Origin: Candidatus Cloacimonadota bacterium
Lineage (GTDB): Bacteria > Cloacimonadota > Cloacimonadia > JGIOTU-2
DNA: 14,438 bases
Reading direction: 5' to 3'
NCBI GenBank assembly: GCA_021158425.1
Contig: JAGGUR010000141.1
Location: forward strand, 1 to 14,438
Below, piece by piece: positions 11,669 through 14,438 of this stretch. The notes under the pieces are model-generated. The model was given only the letters and a program-made list of their open reading frames with translations, was not told where the DNA came from and ran no database searches. Each line of letters starts with the position of its first letter. The stretch's first letter is position 1. Made by a program: the position numbers and the translations under genes.

Positions 11669-14438
11669 ATGAAAAAGTATTTAATCTTTAGCCTGTTGCT
11701 TATCCCTTTAATTTTTTCAGGATGTGCAACATTAGGCTTTGGCGAATTTGAAGGAAAAAGCAAAGTCCTGGAGAAGGGACAAGCAAAAGGAGTTGCATTT
11801 ACTTATAAAGACCCCAATGCCACTTCAGTGGCACTCGCAGGGGAGTTCAATAATTGGGATGCATCTGCAAATCCTATGAAAAAGGAGGGGGACACATGGA
11901 AAATAGTTTTACCACTTAAACCAGGAACATATCAATATAAATTCGTTATAAATGGAACAGACTGGAAAGAAGACCCAGACAATCCCAAAACCGCTGATGA
12001 TGGATATGGCGGGAAAAACTCTGTAATAGTTGTAGGAGAAACAAAAATGACAACTGAGATAAAGAAAGAAGAACCAATCACTACAGGCGAATTCCCTGTA
12101 AAATTTACTTACCAACCACTCACTGGTGGCAAGCATGAAGTCTTTTTGGCTGGAGAATTCAATAACTGGTCACCAACCGCAACACCAATGAAAGAGTCAA
12201 ATGGAATTTATGAAGTTATACTAAACCTTAAACAAGGTAAATATGCCTATAAGTTTGTCGTAGATGGCAACTGGGTTACAGATGAAAATGCTGAAGAATT
12301 TGTCGGCGATGGTTTTGGTGGACAGAATTCAATAATTTATGTAGGGAAAAAGGAAGATATTAATGCCTTACATAAAGTTGAGTTTCGATACCGTCCTAAT
12401 ACCACTGTAACAGATGTATATTTAGCAGGCTCATTTAATGATTGGAATCAAAAAGCAAACAAAATGGAAGATACGGGTACAGGGCTTTATTCTACAACAT
12501 TGTTACTCAAATCAGGGGAATATCAATACAAATTTGTGGTTAATGGCACTGATTGGATAACTGATGAGAGTGCTGAAAAATTTGCTGATGATGGATTTGG
12601 AGGACAAAATTCTGTGATTGTGGTTGATGATAGATTTCCAAAAGTTACTATTGAAAAAAAGGATGGATTAATGATGAGTTATGGCATTCCAACCGAACAA
12701 TCTTTAGAAACGGTTAACCCTCTTTCAGAAACAGAAATTGAGTTCAAAACCAAAGCCCATTCTGGGGATGTGGAATCTGTCTATCTGTGGAAAGATGGCA
12801 AAAAAATTGAGATGAAAAAGATTGCTGAGGATGGCACTTTTGACTATTTTCATAAAATACTTAAATTGAAGTCAAAAGATGAAAAGTTTGATTATTGCTT
12901 TGTCTATAAAGATGGAGAGAAAGAATATTATCTTCTAAAAGGTGAAATCTCTGCAAAATTTGATAAGAACAAACTATTTCATTATTCTAAAAATATTGTG
13001 AAGCCATTTTTTACTCCTGACTGGGCAAAAAATGGAATTATCTATCAAATCTTTTGTGATAGATTTTATAATGGCAATCCAGCGAATGACCAGGACTTTT
13101 CAGAATGGTATTATAATGGCGTGAGAACTCCACCTCCGCCTGGTAAAAAATTACCTCCAAATAAGCAATATTTTCATCTTGTGAAAGACTGGTATGATAT
13201 TTCCGGATTAAAAAGTAATCCGTACAGACACGACGGCAAACCCGATTGGTGGTCATTCTATGGTGGGGATATTCCGGGTGTTCATCAAAAACTGGATTAT
13301 CTTACAGATTTAGGAATAACAATTATTTACTTCAATCCAATCTTTGAAGCAAAATCAAATCATAAATATGATGCGGTTGATTATAAGAAGTTAGACCCTC
13401 ATTTCGGCACAGAAGAAGAGTTTAAAGCATTTGTTAAAGATGCTCATAAGAAAGGGATTAGAATAATAATTGATTGTGCATTTAATCACACAGGCGATAC
13501 TTTCTTTGCATTTCAGGATTGCATAAAAAATGGTCCTAAATCAAAATATTGGCATTGGTATGAATGGAAAAAGTGGCCCCTTCCAGACCCAATTCCAGAG
13601 AATTTCAAACCAAGTGATTATTATGAATGCTGGTGGAATGTGGGCGAGATGCCTGACCTTGACTATGATAGAAGCCGTCCAAATCCTGCTGAAAATGGTG
13701 TGAAAGATATTAAAGATGCTGACCCAAACTGGGTTGTCGTAAATTATATCTTAAGTGTTGCAGATTATTGGATTGGCGAGATGGATGTTGATGGTTTTCG
13801 CCTTGATGTGCCTAATGAAGTTCCATTCTGGTTCTGGAAATTATTTCATGACAAGGTCAAATCTATCAAGCCAGACGCATACTTGGTTGGAGAAATCTGG
13901 GGAAATGCAATTGAATGGGTTAATAATGATTATTTTGATGCGGTTATGAATTATGCATATTTCAAAGACCCTGTGATGCGATTTTTCTGTATGCGAAAAT
14001 GCAATGCAGAAACTTTTGACCGCGACCTAAAACCCGGTCTGCTTAATTATCCTGTTCAGGCATCTCAGGTGATGATGAATCTGATAGATAGCCATGACAC
14101 TTTTCGCTATCTTGAGTCTGCTGGCGGCGACATAAATAAACTTAAAATGGCAGTCCTGTTTGAGATGACTTATGTAGGTGTTCCACACATCTGGTATGGA
14201 GATGAAATTGGTATGATGGGAACACACGACCCTGATTGCCGAAGACCTTTTAATTGGAAATATAATGAAAACCCAAAGGCAGTAGATTTGAGAGATTTTT
14301 ATAAGAAATTGATTTCTATAAGAAAGCAGAACTCTTGCTTACGCACGGGAACATTTAAAACACTTTTGGCTGAAGGAAAAGTATATAGTTATCTTCGCAG
14401 TGATGAAAATAATGATATTATTGTTGTAATCAATAATG
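11669..14438 (+). CDS. Surface lipoprotein alpha-amylase (GH13) with three tandem CBM48 domains, 3' end outside window
   Basis: Open from the ATG at 11669 (GGAG 4 nt upstream) to the window end, 923 complete codons and no stop. The signal MKKYLIFSLLLIPLIFSGC has lipobox FSGC (Cys19). Three CBM48 domains lie at about residues 40-120, 140-226 and 237-320, with FNNWD/FNNWS/FNDWN, YKFV, GTDW/GNW/GTDW and GG(K/Q)NS, keeping the AMPK-type glycogen contacts. A diverged Ig-like domain (about 330-435) precedes the GH13 barrel, which starts near PDWAKNGIIYQIFCDRFYNG. Catalytic signatures: DCAFNHTG; DGFRLD with nucleophile D713; VGEIWG with acid/base E742; IDSHDT with D810. FYGGDIPGVHQKLDYL and FNPIFEAKSNHKYD resemble neopullulanase/amylopullulanase-type GH13. 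Expected to hydrolyse starch or glycogen at the cell surface. Confidence 0.92.
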   Translation, partial: MKKYLIFSLLLIPLIFSGCATLGFGEFEGKSKVLEKGQAKGVAFTYKDPNATSVALAGEFNNWDASANPMKKEGDTWKIVLPLKPGTYQYKFVINGTDWKEDPDNPKTADDGYGGKNSVIVVGETKMTTEIKKEEPITTGEFPVKFTYQPLTGGKHEVFLAGEFNNWSPTATPMKESNGIYEVILNLKQGKYAYKFVVDGNWVTDENAEEFVGDGFGGQNSIIYVGKKEDINALHKVEFRYRPNTTVTDVYLAGSFNDWNQKANKMEDTGTGLYSTTLLLKSGEYQYKFVVNGTDWITDESAEKFADDGFGGQNSVIVVDDRFPKVTIEKKDGLMMSYGIPTEQSLETVNPLSETEIEFKTKAHSGDVESVYLWKDGKKIEMKKIAEDGTFDYFHKILKLKSKDEKFDYCFVYKDGEKEYYLLKGEISAKFDKNKLFHYSKNIVKPFFTPDWAKNGIIYQIFCDRFYNGNPANDQDFSEWYYNGVRTPPPPGKKLPPNKQYFHLVKDWYDISGLKSNPYRHDGKPDWWSFYGGDIPGVHQKLDYLTDLGITIIYFNPIFEAKSNHKYDAVDYKKLDPHFGTEEEFKAFVKDAHKKGIRIIIDCAFNHTGDTFFAFQDCIKNGPKSKYWHWYEWKKWPLPDPIPENFKPSDYYECWWNVGEMPDLDYDRSRPNPAENGVKDIKDADPNWVVVNYILSVADYWIGEMDVDGFRLDVPNEVPFWFWKLFHDKVKSIKPDAYLVGEIWGNAIEWVNNDYFDAVMNYAYFKDPVMRFFCMRKCNAETFDRDLKPGLLNYPVQASQVMMNLIDSHDTFRYLESAGGDINKLKMAVLFEMTYVGVPHIWYGDEIGMMGTHDPDCRRPFNWKYNENPKAVDLRDFYKKLISIRKQNSCLRTGTFKTLLAEGKVYSYLRSDENNDIIVVINN

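Noticed and set aside
546..14227. Many open frames of 60-130 codons on the - strand and in other + frames (for example 1910-2218, 2140-2418, 6578-6964 on -, 4269-4496 and 11068-11286 on +).
   Set aside because: They lie across well-supported coding sequence, lack recognisable domains and start sites, and several only translate repeat arrays or hydrophobic complements of signal peptides.
1..14438. tRNA, rRNA, insertion sequence or integrase genes that might explain the toxin-antitoxin modules.
   Set aside because: None was found on either strand; no transposase-like or integrase-like frame is present, and the module borders show only duplicated host sequence.

Overview
The window is A+T-rich bacterial DNA with every supportable gene on the + strand. 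It most likely comes from an uncultured Gram-negative lineage of the FCB superphylum (candidate phyla such as WOR-3/Stahlbacteria or Cloacimonadota). The reasons are secreted proteins ending in FlgD-Ig / type IX-style sorting domains, a PorV/PorQ-like barrel, lipoproteins, and barrels with a C-terminal Phe. The phylum is an inference from protein style only.

Layout. (1) 1-3226: the 3' part of a secreted protein with tandem starch/glycogen-binding-like modules and a sorting tail; a secreted CBM9/DOMON-like protein with a sorting tail; and, overlapping it by ATGA, a PorV/PorQ-like outer-membrane protein. (2) 3227-6056: an outer-membrane barrel gene (3866-5377) bracketed by two small toxin-antitoxin-type modules. 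On its 5' side is hicB-hicA, which begins with an exact 33-bp copy of the barrel gene's own leader and start. On its 3' side is a DUF4258-like toxin gene broken by a stop codon plus a YgiT-type zinc-finger gene, followed by a decayed, diverged copy of the barrel gene's 3' end. (3) 6057-9729: a CBM48 (AMPK-type glycogen-binding) domain fused to an outer-membrane barrel, a small CBM48 probable lipoprotein, and a lipoprotein with a CBM9/DOMON-like domain. (4) 9730-14438: a cytoplasmic GH57 alpha-1,4-glucan branching enzyme, and a large lipoprotein with three tandem CBM48 domains and a GH13 amylase domain that runs off the window. This last gene has no stop codon inside the window.

How the genes may work together. 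The recurrent theme is alpha-glucan: CBM48-type modules occur in four genes, CBM9/DOMON-like modules in two, and the two enzymes are GH13 (surface lipoprotein) and GH57 (cytoplasm). I read this as a surface glucan binding, degradation and uptake locus joined to intracellular glycogen building. No recognisable SusC/SusD pair is present, and the CBM48-barrel fusion is the most unusual component. This is inference from domains and gene order.

Repeats. Short arrays with a 7-nt period occur inside two genes and twice between genes. Perfect or near-perfect palindromes sit in several gaps, and one is translated as part of a signal-peptide region. I found no tRNA, rRNA, CRISPR array, insertion sequence or replication origin. 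No stretch longer than 300 bases is without a gene or gene remnant.
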